From the NCBI RefSeq assembly GCF_000067165.1, contig NC_010162.1:2294001-2358000 (forward strand): a stretch of DNA of 64,000 bases, given 5' to 3'. The position numbers were made by a program, and so were the translations under genes. Shown here piece after piece: positions 6,269 to 15,225 of this stretch. This stretch comes from Sorangium cellulosum So ce56. Lineage in GTDB: Bacteria > Myxococcota_A > Polyangia > Polyangiales > Polyangiaceae. The notes beneath the pieces are model-generated. The model did not search any database. It was given only the letters and a program-made list of their open reading frames with translations, and had not been told where the DNA came from. Numbering within the stretch: position 1 is the stretch's first letter; every line of letters begins with the position of its first letter.

Positions 6269-9082
6269 ATGCGAAGCCACTCGATCCGCCGCTCTCTTGC
6301 CGCTCTCCTCGTCGCCGCCGCCTGCGCGGCCACCGCTCCCGCCTCCGGCGAGCCGTCCCCCTCGCTTTCGCGCGCGGAGGCGCTCCTTGCGCAGGGCGAC
6401 TACGCGGAGGCCGAGAAGGTCGTCCTCGGCCTCCAGGGCGGGAAAGATCGCGCCGCGGCGCTGCTCGCGAAGGCGCGGATCGAGCTGCTCACGGGCCGCT
6501 ACGACGACGCGGCGAAGACGGCGAAGGCCGCCGCCGCGCTCGGCAAGGAGGCGCGGATCGCCGCCGCGCCGCTCCGGGCCGAGGCGCTCGCGCGCCGCGG
6601 GAAGATGGTCGAGGCGATCGCGGCGGTGCGCGAGGTGGAGCGGGAGGACGAGGCCCGCCGCGCGCGGCTCGTGCTCGGCGAGCTCCTGATCGAGTCGGGC
6701 AAGCGGGGCGAGGCGCGCGCGCCGCTGATGACGATCATCGACGACTACAACGACGACAAGATCACCGCGAGCGACGCGGAGGGGCTGTCGCTCGTCGGGC
6801 GCGCGGCCCACCTGCTCCGGAGCGCGCGCGACGCGAACGACGCGTTCAACGCGGCCGAGAAGGTCGGCGGCAAGCAGCGGGTCGAGACGTTGCTCTGGCG
6901 GGCCGAGCTGTTCCTCGACAAATACGACCCCGGCCACGCCGGTCAGGTCGTGAAGGAGGCGCTCAAGCTCGCGCCGAAGGATCCGCTTTGCCGCGTCGCC
7001 ATGGCGCGCGTCAAGCTCGAGAGCGCGATGGACTTCGGCGGTGCCGACAGCGAGGTCGCGCAGGCGCTCTCCGTGAATCCGAACCTCGCCGAGGCGTATT
7101 TCGTCCGCGCCGGGCTCGCGCTCCGCGACATGGACATCGACGCCGCGGACGCCGCGGCCGACCGCGGGCTCAAGGTGAACCCGAACGACCTCGCGCTGCT
7201 CTCGATCAAGGCGGCGGGCCGCTTCCTCGCCGACGACGCGGCCGGCTTCGAGGCCATCAAGGCGAAGGTGCTCGGCCTGAACCCTGAGTTCTCGCGGTTC
7301 TTCCAGATCGTCGGCGAGTTCGCGGAGTGGGAGCATCGCTACGACGACATCGTCAAGATGATGGGGGAGGCGACGCAGGTCGATCCGAACGACGCGAAGG
7401 CGCACGCCACGCTCGGCCTGAACCTGATCCGCGCCGGCGACGAGAAGAGCGGCGTGCTCTCGCTCCAGAAGGCGTGGGACAAGGACCGCTTCAACGTGCG
7501 GGTCTTCAACACGCTGAACCTCTACGAGAAGGACATCGCGACGCAGTACGTGACCGTGGAGGGGCAGACCTTCCGCGTCCGCTACCACAAGCAGGAGCGC
7601 GCGATCCTCGAGCGGTACGTGCCGCGCATGCTCGAGGAGGCCTGGGGCTCGATGGTGAAGCGGTACGGCTTCACGCCGAAGGTTCCGGTCTCGATCGAGC
7701 TCTACGCGTCGACGGAGAACTTCAGCGTCAGGACGAGCGGCCTGCCCAACGTGGGCATCCAGGGCGTCTGCTTCGGCCAGACGCTCGCGGCGTTGAGCCC
7801 GGCGGCGGGGGAATTCAACTGGGGGAACGTGCTGTGGCACGAGCTCGGGCACGTCTTCGCGATCCAGCTCTCGAAGAACCACGTCCCGCGCTGGTTCACC
7901 GAGGGGCTCAGCGAGTACGAGACGATCGTGCGGCGGCCCGAGTGGCACCGCGAGGAAGATCCGGCGCTGTTCGCCGCCCTGAAGGGCGGGAGGATTCCGG
8001 CGGTCGAGGGGTTCAACCGGGCGTTCACGCACGTCGACAACATCGAGGACGTGACGATGGCTTACTTCGCGGCGAGCCAGATCGTCGTCTTCATGGCGGG
8101 CGAGTTCGGCTTCCCGAAGGTGGTCTCGATGCTGCCCCGGTGGGCCGCGGGCAAGCGGACGCAGGAGGTGGTGAAGGAGTCGCTCGGGATCAGCGCGGAG
8201 GAGCTCGACCGGCGCTTCCGCGCGTGGCTGAAGCCCCGCCTCGAGCGCTACGAGAAGCAGTACGTCCCGGATCTGCACGCGCCGCCGCTCGACGAGGCGC
8301 GCAAGGCGGCGGCGCGCGCCCCGAAGGACGCGAAGCGGCTCGTCGAGCTCGCGCTCGCGCTGTTCGAGGACGGGCAGCGCCAGGAGGGCGAGGCGGTGCT
8401 CGCCGAGGCGCTCCGGGTCGACCCGAAGCAGCCCGACGCGACCTACCTCAAGGTGCGGGCGGCCTTCGCCGAGAAGAAGCCCGACGAGGCGGCGAGGCTC
8501 TTGAGCAAGATGATCGCCGACGGGCACGACGGCTACGTCGTGCGGATGAAGCTCGCGGATCTCGCCGAGCTGAAGAAGGACGCGGCGAAGATGAAGGCGA
8601 ACCTCGAGGCGGCGTCGCGCCAGGATCCCACGCAGGCCGAGCCGCTCCAGGGGCTCTACGATCTCGCGCGCCGGCAGAAGGACGCGGCGGGCGAGCTCTC
8701 GGCGCTGCGCCGGCTCGCGCTCCTCGACCAGCACGATCGTCGTGTCTGGCGGCGGCTGCTCCGGCTGCTCGTGGAGCGCGGCGCGTGGGAGGAGGCGCGC
8801 AAGGTCGGCGAGGGAGCGATCTTCGTCGACGTGGCGAACCCGGAGATCCACCGGCTCTATGCGCGGGCGCTGGCGCGCACGGGGCGGCACGTGTCGGCGA
8901 TCTACGAGCTGAACAGCGCGCTCCTGTCCGGGCCGAAGCCGGGGGACGCGGCGGAGATCTACGGGGAGCTCGCCAAGGCGTACGCGAAGATGAAGCGGGA
9001 CGACTACGCGAAGCAGGCGCTCGAGTACCAGAAGACGATGAAGGGCGCGTCGCCGCCTGCGCCGCGGGCGATGCCGGATTGA
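6269..9082 (+). CDS. Secreted TPR protein with gluzincin (peptidase MA-like) domain
   Basis: 937 residues. An N-terminal signal peptide (residues 1-27, ending ASG) is followed by TPR-type helices to about residue 420. A zinc-peptidase domain follows, with HELGH at 524-528 and the downstream WFTEGLSEYE glutamate, the gluzincin pattern HExxH...E. More TPR helices occupy about 690-920. Peptidase-MA/TPR proteins are common in myxobacteria and are thought to act in the periplasm or on the surface. Substrate unknown. It stands alone: divergent from the SDR gene and followed by repeat element A. Confidence 0.8.
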   Translation: MRSHSIRRSLAALLVAAACAATAPASGEPSPSLSRAEALLAQGDYAEAEKVVLGLQGGKDRAAALLAKARIELLTGRYDDAAKTAKAAAALGKEARIAAAPLRAEALARRGKMVEAIAAVREVEREDEARRARLVLGELLIESGKRGEARAPLMTIIDDYNDDKITASDAEGLSLVGRAAHLLRSARDANDAFNAAEKVGGKQRVETLLWRAELFLDKYDPGHAGQVVKEALKLAPKDPLCRVAMARVKLESAMDFGGADSEVAQALSVNPNLAEAYFVRAGLALRDMDIDAADAAADRGLKVNPNDLALLSIKAAGRFLADDAAGFEAIKAKVLGLNPEFSRFFQIVGEFAEWEHRYDDIVKMMGEATQVDPNDAKAHATLGLNLIRAGDEKSGVLSLQKAWDKDRFNVRVFNTLNLYEKDIATQYVTVEGQTFRVRYHKQERAILERYVPRMLEEAWGSMVKRYGFTPKVPVSIELYASTENFSVRTSGLPNVGIQGVCFGQTLAALSPAAGEFNWGNVLWHELGHVFAIQLSKNHVPRWFTEGLSEYETIVRRPEWHREEDPALFAALKGGRIPAVEGFNRAFTHVDNIEDVTMAYFAASQIVVFMAGEFGFPKVVSMLPRWAAGKRTQEVVKESLGISAEELDRRFRAWLKPRLERYEKQYVPDLHAPPLDEARKAAARAPKDAKRLVELALALFEDGQRQEGEAVLAEALRVDPKQPDATYLKVRAAFAEKKPDEAARLLSKMIADGHDGYVVRMKLADLAELKKDAAKMKANLEAASRQDPTQAEPLQGLYDLARRQKDAAGELSALRRLALLDQHDRRVWRRLLRLLVERGAWEEARKVGEGAIFVDVANPEIHRLYARALARTGRHVSAIYELNSALLSGPKPGDAAEIYGELAKAYAKMKRDDYAKQALEYQKTMKGASPPAPRAMPD

Positions 9083-9148
9083 GGTTCGGGGCTCGGGGCT
9101 CGGGGCGAGGTGTGAGCGGGGAGGGGAGGGCGGAGATCCCGGCTGCAC

Positions 9149-9397
9149 GCGCCGGAGGGGGTCTCCGCGCGGCAGGGCGCGGGTGGGCGCTCGGCCATCC
9201 GCCGAGGCGGGAGCGCGGAGCTTGCGCAGAGAACACCGCCCGGCATGTCTCCCTTCGGGCCTTGCCACCTGGGACGTTTCGTCGCGCGCCACACAAGGCG
9301 CGCCTGAGACGTGGAGCCCTCCGGGACCTTATGGCACCTCGGTCGGTGCTCGCCGCGCCCACCCGCACCCCTGCCGCGCGGAGACCCCCTCCGGCGC
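9149..9397 (+). mobile_element. MITE-like terminal-inverted-repeat element, copy A
   Basis: A 249-bp element bounded by ~42-bp inverted repeats: 29 outer bases are perfect (GCGCCGGAGGGGGTCTCCGC...), then one small indel, then GCGGGTGGGCGC. The ~185-bp core (about 9181-9366) recurs in reverse orientation at 16963-17208 with only three differences seen. No transposase lies inside. A short internal hairpin is formed by GCGCGCC and GGCGCGC around ACACAA. I saw no target-site duplication. It fills most of the gene-free stretch 9083-9516. Confidence 0.8.
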
Positions 9398-9516
9398 TTG
9401 CGTTGGGCGCTCGCGTTGGGCCTGCCACGCGGTGGCGACGAAGCTCCTCGGGATGAGGGAGTCATCCTCGCGACGAGCGCATCGTCGCTTCAGAGAGCGC
9501 TCGCTGTTGTGCGCAA

Positions 9517-10485
9517 TCAGCGCTTGCCGCCGGGCAGGAGCAGGTGCTCGCCGCAATGGCCTACGTACACGACGTGCCGGCCTTCCACGACGTCCGTCCA
9601 GACGTGGATGCGCGTGCTGGCGCCGGGCTTCGCGTGCATGTCGAAGTACTGTTCGCCCCGGCCGGGGACGACGAACGTACGCTGCCGCTTGCAGGTGGGG
9701 CTGCGGGAGACCTCACCGCTCTCCCGGGACATCGGCACACCGCTCGCCTTGTGGTAACGCTCGGCGGCCAGCTCGCGGGAGAGCCCTTCGTCGAGCGCCG
9801 CGGCGTAGATCGCGAGGTCGACCAAGGCGCGGAACAGGGCGCCTTCCGGGCAGTCGAGGTTCCACTTCCGCGCGGCGTCGCGGGCTCGATCGAGGACGAT
9901 CAGCCGGCTCTCGTGCTGTGCGGCGGCCTCGAGCGTCGCGAGGGCGCCGACGAGCCCGCGGGTCGCCAGCTCGCCCAGCCGGCTGAGCGCCTCGGCGCTG
10001 CTCCTGAAGTTGTCGACCTCGGCGATCGCGTCGCCCTGCGTGAATCGGTACCTGGGCTGTGAGAGGTCGGAACGGGGATCGAAGGACAAGACCCACGGAA
10101 CCGCGGAGGTGGCCGAGAGCGCATGCGCGGCGAGGTGCAGCATCGCCGCGCGCCGCCAGGAAGGCTCGGGAGGGAGCGCGGGATCGTCCGAGAGCAGGGA
10201 GACATCTCGCTCCAGCGGGAGATCGGTTACGAACGGGCCGCTCAGCAGCCGGAGCAGCAGCGCGCTGAGCATACGGCGATCCGCTCCGGCGTCGTTGCGG
10301 TGCTGGTTGGCCCACTCGACGAACGGACCGCCGCCGGTGGCCTGCAGCGTGAGCTCCGGATGCACGTGCATCGGATCCCCCCCGAGGCGTCGCTGCACGT
10401 CCTGCAGTGCGACGGCCACCGGGCCGAGGTCGGTGCGGTGGGCCATCCCGTCCACGAAATCGTGGTTCAACAACACGACCGGCAT
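9517..10485 (-). CDS. Unknown protein, third gene of the DUF262/AAA operon
   Basis: 322 residues. The ATG at 10485 overlaps the TGA of the upstream ATPase gene by one base, so translation is coupled. The N-terminus (VVLLNHDFVDGMAHR) and a C-terminal block (YFDMHAKPG, then TRIHVWTD and VYVGHCGEHL) look like conserved elements, but I cannot name a family. The C-terminal strand pattern with scattered His and Arg is compatible with a small nuclease or RelE-like fold; that is only an impression. By position it is a candidate effector or accessory of the defence-like operon. Element A lies 120 bases beyond its stop. Confidence 0.75.
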   Translation of the reverse strand: MPVVLLNHDFVDGMAHRTDLGPVAVALQDVQRRLGGDPMHVHPELTLQATGGGPFVEWANQHRNDAGADRRMLSALLLRLLSGPFVTDLPLERDVSLLSDDPALPPEPSWRRAAMLHLAAHALSATSAVPWVLSFDPRSDLSQPRYRFTQGDAIAEVDNFRSSAEALSRLGELATRGLVGALATLEAAAQHESRLIVLDRARDAARKWNLDCPEGALFRALVDLAIYAAALDEGLSRELAAERYHKASGVPMSRESGEVSRSPTCKRQRTFVVPGRGEQYFDMHAKPGASTRIHVWTDVVEGRHVVYVGHCGEHLLLPGGKR

Positions 10486-11768
10486 CAGCGGAGGAGCTCC
10501 GCGAGATCGATGGCCGCCTGATCGAAGAAGCCGGGCGGCCAGCGCAGCGCGCGTCCGTGCGGGTTCAGCTCGATCTCCTGCACCACCGTCCGGCCAGCCT
10601 CCTGGCTGAAGAAGCTGAGGGCGACATCTTCCGGCGGCAGCCCCTCCTTGACGGCTATCTGCACGGCCGTGACGAGGTGCTCGCTGTGGGTCTCGATCAC
10701 GACCTGCCGCCCCTTGCGGGCGAGGTCGATGAACAAGCTTGCCAGGCGGTGCTGCGCGCCGGGATGGAGGTGCGCCTCGGGCGTCTCGATGAGGAGCAGA
10801 TCGCCGGGGCGGGAGACGAGGCACGCCGTCACGATCGGCAGCGCCTGGGAGAGTCCGAGCCCCACCTGCCCGAGCCCGAGCCGCTCGGCGGAGGGCGTGT
10901 CGATGGACAGCGTAAACCCGAGGCGCGCGGGCGCGTCGATCTGGAGCGCGAAGCTGCCGTCGAAGAGGTGAGACCACCACGCGTTGACCGCCAGGAGGAT
11001 CGGCGAGCCCGCGTCCTCGTGCGGCTGCCCCGGGACGGTGACGTCGGTCTGCTGGGTACGACGCCGGAACAGGAGCTCCGCCGTGTGCTCCCCGTACCGA
11101 CCGAGCGGCGGACCGGCCGCGGACGTGCGCGGTGTGTAGAGCGGCTGCGGCGGCGAGCGGAAGGGACCGACGTACTGCGTACGCGAAGCCTCTACGAGGC
11201 GCAGAGCGATGCGCCTTGTCCGGTACATCCCTGAGGGGCCGTACTCCTCGCGCGTGTCGATGATGCCTGGATGGACGAAGGTCGCGCTCCCGCTGCGCTC
11301 TCGCGGAGGGTTCGGAGGCCTTTGCCCGATCGCTACCATCTCCTCGGTCCAGACAAAGCGCTCGGGCCCTGGCGCGAGCCGTCCCGTGGCATTGCCTGAA
11401 GCATAATCGAGCTTATAGATCCGCGCGGCTGCGAGGGCGTCGTCGTCCGGTGCCCCGAACTCCCACAAGAAATCAGTCGCATATTTGTGTGAATTTTCTC
11501 CGTTGACGCCGAACATGAAGCGGCGCTGGTCCAACGGACGGCTGGCACTGACAACGTCGTCAAACCGCCCGAGATCGCACCAGGCGCCGCTCAGCAGGAG
11601 CGAATCAGCGCTCGACGCCTGCTCGGACTGAACGAGCGCGAGCAGCGCCTGGATGACGGAGCTCTTCCCGGCGTTGTTCGGGCCCGCGAGGATCGTCAGC
11701 GGGGCGAAGCGCACGGCCGTCGGCTGCTCGAACGAGCGGAAGCCCTCGAGCAGCACGCTACGCAACAT
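10485..11768 (-). CDS. AAA family ATPase of the DUF3696 / OLD-like type
   Basis: 427 residues. Walker A GPNNAGKSS is at 29-37, an ABC-type signature-like GLGLSQALPIV at 303-313, and Walker B LLLIETPEAHLHP at 324-336. Then comes VIETHSEHLVTAVQ (357-370), the hallmark of DUF3696 ATPases. The C-terminus (LPPEDVALSFF ... WPPGFFDQ) also fits that family. Related SMC/OLD-like ATPases power several anti-phage systems, sensing DNA or driving a nuclease partner. No Toprim domain is present, so nuclease activity would have to come from a partner. Its start overlaps the end of the DUF262 gene by 11 bases, and its stop overlaps the next ATG. Confidence 0.88.
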   Translation of the reverse strand: MLRSVLLEGFRSFEQPTAVRFAPLTILAGPNNAGKSSVIQALLALVQSEQASSADSLLLSGAWCDLGRFDDVVSASRPLDQRRFMFGVNGENSHKYATDFLWEFGAPDDDALAAARIYKLDYASGNATGRLAPGPERFVWTEEMVAIGQRPPNPPRERSGSATFVHPGIIDTREEYGPSGMYRTRRIALRLVEASRTQYVGPFRSPPQPLYTPRTSAAGPPLGRYGEHTAELLFRRRTQQTDVTVPGQPHEDAGSPILLAVNAWWSHLFDGSFALQIDAPARLGFTLSIDTPSAERLGLGQVGLGLSQALPIVTACLVSRPGDLLLIETPEAHLHPGAQHRLASLFIDLARKGRQVVIETHSEHLVTAVQIAVKEGLPPEDVALSFFSQEAGRTVVQEIELNPHGRALRWPPGFFDQAAIDLAELLR

Positions 11769-12909
11769 GAGCGAGCTCCTTCATCCAGAGGTCGAACCGC
11801 GTTCGAACCGTGTTCGTCGACTGCGTGGCGAAGGTGATCGCGTCGCGGAACGCCTCCTCACCGGAGATCGTCCGGAAGCGATCCCGGATGGCCTTGATTT
11901 TCCTGGGTGGCAAGGGCATCCCTGCGGGGAAGAAGCGATCGAAGCCGGCCACGATGACCTCGACGAGCGGGCCGTTGAGCTGCCGCGCCCACGAGCCGTC
12001 CGATGGCTTGTAGCGGCAGAAAGCGTGATCCTCGAAGACGGTCTTCGTGTGAGCGAGCGCGTGCTTCAGCCTGTGCGCCAGCGCATCGCGTTCTTCTCCC
12101 GTCGAGGCGTTCAGCCGCTTGAGCTCGTCGTTCAGGAAGCTCTTGAGCTCGCCGGGGTAGCGGTCCACCCCGAGATCGAGCAGGGCGACGGCGCGGAGCA
12201 CGAGCTCATCCGCCCTCATGCGTCGATAAACCCGGCTCGGGCCGGCGACGTCACGAAACGAACCGGGCGATGCGTCGTTCGCGAGGTGCTTGATGAAGTC
12301 GAGGCCGGGCCCTCGGTAGAGACAGTTGCGGATCTCCTGGGCATTGAGCGCAACGGCCCCTTCGTTCACGCGCTCGAAGATCTGGAACTTCACCTGCTCA
12401 TCCGTGCCCGGCTGGATGATGAAACAGGTGAGCGGCGTGTTCTCGAACCGGCGCTGCACCTTGCCGTCGAGATCCTTGAAGTGCTTCTGGTTGAGCTCCG
12501 GGAGCAGCTTGAGCCCGCTCAGGCGGAACTCTCCGTCGAGAAAGCTGAAGAGCGTGGTGAGGCGCTGCTGGCCGTCGATGACGAGCGTCTCCTCCTCGTT
12601 CTCCTCGGAGAGGTAGAACACCGGCAACGGGAGGCGCATGAGCACGGACTCGACGAGCTTGACCTGGCGCCAGTAGTCCCAGACGAACTCCCGCTGGAAG
12701 TCCGGATCGAGGCGGAGCACCCCGTTCTTCCAGCTCCGGTGCAGCTCGAAGATCGAGCGCTCGACCTTGGAAATCTGAAGCGGCCAGCTGGCGGGTTGCC
12801 GAGGCTGCGTTTCGTCCGGCGACGGCTCCTCTTCCTTCTCGAGGAGATCGTCCTCCCGACCCGCGAAGGGGGCCTCGAGCTCCCGGTCCAGCACGTGCGC
12901 CGTCGTCAT
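11758..12909 (-). CDS. DUF262 (GmrSD-type N-domain) protein
   Basis: 383 residues from ATG 12909; longer in-frame starts run into repeat-rich leader DNA. After an acidic ~40-residue lead come LDPDFQREFVW (68-77) and the diagnostic DGQQRLTT (112-119), the ParB/sulfiredoxin-like nucleotide-binding loop of DUF262. A helical C-terminal region follows. In GmrSD enzymes this domain binds NTPs and partners a nuclease, but no DUF1524 HNH domain is present here. First gene of a three-gene overlapping operon with the DUF3696 ATPase and an unknown protein. Phage defence is inferred from family and context. Confidence 0.87.
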   Translation of the reverse strand: MTTAHVLDRELEAPFAGREDDLLEKEEEPSPDETQPRQPASWPLQISKVERSIFELHRSWKNGVLRLDPDFQREFVWDYWRQVKLVESVLMRLPLPVFYLSEENEEETLVIDGQQRLTTLFSFLDGEFRLSGLKLLPELNQKHFKDLDGKVQRRFENTPLTCFIIQPGTDEQVKFQIFERVNEGAVALNAQEIRNCLYRGPGLDFIKHLANDASPGSFRDVAGPSRVYRRMRADELVLRAVALLDLGVDRYPGELKSFLNDELKRLNASTGEERDALAHRLKHALAHTKTVFEDHAFCRYKPSDGSWARQLNGPLVEVIVAGFDRFFPAGMPLPPRKIKAIRDRFRTISGEEAFRDAITFATQSTNTVRTRFDLWMKELAHVA

Positions 12910-13108
12910 GGCGCATCTTGTCGTCGCGTGAGGCGCGATGACAAGCCGCCGGTCGAGGCTCTCGCGTGGGGTGTCGTGCGCAGGCTTCGGCCAGCCTGGG
13001 AGACGCCCGAGGAGCGTGGGGACATCGCCGCCGGCCATCCGGTGTTGCTCCCCATGCCCGTGGCGACGCTTCACCCGTCATTCGGCGGCACTGCCCAGAC
13101 CCGGCGCG

Positions 13109-13401
13109 GTTCTCTCTCGCCAGCCCTCCGGTGGAGCCCCCGCGCCTTCCGATGTCGCCCGTCAGGCGCCCGGCGCCCCCTTCGCGGCGTCTGATTCCGT
13201 CCGCCAGGCGCCCGGCGCTTCCTCCGCGCCTTCTGATGTCGCCCGCCAGGCGCGCGGCGCTCTCTCCGCGGCGCTTGATTCCGTCCGCCAGGCGCCCGGC
13301 GCTCCCTCCGGGCCCCAGATTCTCGTCCCACAGCCCTCCGGCGAGCTTTTTGTGTCCCCGATCGTCGCCCGCTGGCCACCTGGCGGTGCCTGACGCCCTC
13401 C
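13109..13401. repeat. 42-bp minisatellite, about seven copies
   Basis: Contiguous units start at 13109, 13151, 13193, 13235, 13277, 13318 and 13360; one unit is 41 bp and the rest 42. The four central units are most alike (GATTCCGTCCGCCAGGCGCC and close variants); the outer three are degenerate. The array fills most of the 566-base gap between the divergent DUF262 operon and the gene at 13476. Unit length is divisible by three, so a 14-residue repeat could be read in either direction, but no credible protein starts or ends there. Confidence 0.85.
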
Positions 13402-13475
13402 GTAGCCGAGATTCCTCTTGACATAGCATCAGCTCGCTCGCTCCCATGGTCGCGAACATCTACCGGGAGGTATCC

Positions 13476-14180
13476 ATGCTCGCAGGCCCCACGGTTTCGA
13501 TCCGGACCATGCGCCGGGCGCTCAGCCACACCATCGGCTCCCTCACCGCGGCCATCGCCGCCGACATCGAGCGCAGCGACGAGGATCGCGCGTTCTTCGC
13601 CGCCGAGCAGGCGAAGCTCGATCCGCTCGCTGCCCAGCTCAAGGCCGTCTACCTCGCGCTCGACGAGCACGACCTCGGCACGGGCGAGATCCAGCAGGCC
13701 ACCGTGGAGATCGGCGACGAGGTGCTCGACCGCGGCGTGCGCACGGCGAACGCGCGCACCAAGCTCGCGCTCCGCGGCAAGGCGGGCCTCGACGCGACGC
13801 ACGCGTTCGGCCAGCGGGTCGACGACCTCACGGGCGCGCCGATCGCGAGCGAGCCCGCCGCGGTGCTCGCCGCCGTCGCGCGCATGAACGACCTCCCTCC
13901 GTTCGACGAGAGGGCGGACCTCCAGGCGGACCTCACCGCGCGCGCGAACAAGCAGGAGGAGTTCCTGAAGGCGCGCGACGAGGGCTACGCCGCGCGCACC
14001 CGGCTCGCGAGCGAGGGCACGCGGCTCGTCGTCGAGGCGGCGCTCGCGCTCGCGAGCCTCAAGGGCTCGCTCGACGCCCGCTTCCCGCGCCAGCGCGCCT
14101 ACGTGGGCGGCTTCTTCCTGGATGTCGCGCCGAAGGCATCGAGGAAGCGCGGAGCCGCCGAGGAGCCCGAGGGCGGCTGA
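13476..14180 (+). CDS. Conserved-looking protein of unknown function
   Basis: 234 residues from ATG 13476, chosen because GGGAGG sits 6-11 bases upstream; an ATG at 13446 has none. The protein is helical and Ala/Glu/Arg-rich, with no signal peptide, membrane segment or catalytic motif that I recognise. The C-terminus ends in a short basic and acidic tail (ASRKRGAAEEPEGG). A TTGACA hexamer at 13418-13423 could be part of its promoter, but no good -10 follows. It is transcribed away from the DUF262 operon and lies between that operon and the two-component/nuclease pair, inside the island. Confidence 0.7.
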   Translation: MLAGPTVSIRTMRRALSHTIGSLTAAIAADIERSDEDRAFFAAEQAKLDPLAAQLKAVYLALDEHDLGTGEIQQATVEIGDEVLDRGVRTANARTKLALRGKAGLDATHAFGQRVDDLTGAPIASEPAAVLAAVARMNDLPPFDERADLQADLTARANKQEEFLKARDEGYAARTRLASEGTRLVVEAALALASLKGSLDARFPRQRAYVGGFFLDVAPKASRKRGAAEEPEGG

Positions 14181-14280
14181 GCCGTCCTGAGGCCCCCTTC
14201 GCCCCGCGCCGTCCGCTCTGTCTGCACCCTTCCCGCGCCGTGCGCGCCGCCTGCGCTGCCAGCGACCGCGACGTCCTCAC

Positions 14281-15225
14281 TCAGAGGCTGCTCTCCATGT
14301 CGCCCCCGGAGGACGCGGCGCTCACCGCGCGCTGATGGAGCTCCTTCAGGATCGCGCTCCGGTCCGGTCCAGCGACGAGCCAATCGAGATCGCCCGGGCC
14401 GATGAGAACGACCAGCTTGCTCTGCTTCGCGTTCTGGAGCTGGAGCTGGTGCACCGTCTCGGCGATCCCTCCGGGCGCGACGAGGAGCGCGAGCCGGCAG
14501 CGGTCGTAGCGCCCGTCCATCTTGCCCCAGAGGTCGCGCAGCTCCTTGGTGCCGACGTGCTTCGACCAGTTCTTGCACTCGACCAGGAAGTACGGCGACT
14601 CCTTCTGCCAGAACGGGTCCGGCGACGCGTTCTGGACGAGCAGATCGAGCTCTTCCAGCTCGTTCGACAGGCGGCTGCCGAGCCGCGCGAACCCCGGGAT
14701 CGTCTTGAGGAGCAGCGCGGTCAGGTGCTCGAGCAGCAGGCCTTTCCGGTTCCTGTCCTGCTCGGCGCGGACCGCGTCCCAGGTGCTCCGGATGGATCGT
14801 TCGGTCTCGTCGTCATCCATCGACGCCATCCGTCGCTCGCGCACGGCCTCGACCGCGTTGCGGACCTTGACGCGGAGGAGCGCCTCGAAGACGGCGCTCT
14901 TCTCCAGGTAGTCGTAGGCACCCTCGCGGAAGGCGCGCTCGATGGCCTCCCTGGAGGCGAACGCGGTCACGAGGATGGCCTTGGCGCCCGGCGCGCGGCG
15001 CGCCGTCTCGGCGACGAGGTCGAGCCCGGTGTCTGGCCCGCCGGGCCCCTGGAGCTTCTGGTCGATGAGGACGACGCTGAAGCCCGGCGTGTCGAGGCGC
15101 TCGAGGGCCTGGGCGCGGCTCGTCGCGGTCTCGACCTGATAGCCGTCGGCGGAGAGGACCTCGTCGTAGAGCTCGAGGAACGCCTTGTCGTCGTCGATGA
15201 TGAGGATCCGCGCGTCGCCTTTCAT
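14281..15225 (-). CDS. Response regulator fused to a PD-(D/E)xK restriction-endonuclease-like domain
   Basis: 314 residues. Residues 5-120 are a receiver domain: acidic pocket DDD at 11-13, phospho-acceptor Asp55 (VLIDQKL), Thr87 and Lys109. After a linker, residues ~160-285 resemble Mrr-type nucleases: Glu166 in a helix, Asp194 (EELDLLV), then Glu216-x-Lys218 in FLVECKNWSKHVGTKELRDL, the D...ExK active-site layout. This suggests phosphorylation-controlled nucleic-acid cleavage or binding, which is an unusual output domain. Its ATG overlaps the stop of the upstream kinase gene (ATGA), so the two are a cognate pair. Activity is inferred from motifs only. Confidence 0.85.
   Translation of the reverse strand: MKGDARILIIDDDKAFLELYDEVLSADGYQVETATSRAQALERLDTPGFSVVLIDQKLQGPGGPDTGLDLVAETARRAPGAKAILVTAFASREAIERAFREGAYDYLEKSAVFEALLRVKVRNAVEAVRERRMASMDDDETERSIRSTWDAVRAEQDRNRKGLLLEHLTALLLKTIPGFARLGSRLSNELEELDLLVQNASPDPFWQKESPYFLVECKNWSKHVGTKELRDLWGKMDGRYDRCRLALLVAPGGIAETVHQLQLQNAKQSKLVVLIGPGDLDWLVAGPDRSAILKELHQRAVSAASSGGDMESSL

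Noticed and set aside
6113..9292. Very long open frame on the minus strand opposite the TPR/gluzincin gene
   Set aside because: Arg/Leu-rich with no motif; it is the antisense shadow of a clearly coding gene in high-GC DNA.
13109..13401. Minisatellite as a CRISPR array
   Set aside because: Units are contiguous with no unique spacers, diverge from each other, and no cas genes are present.
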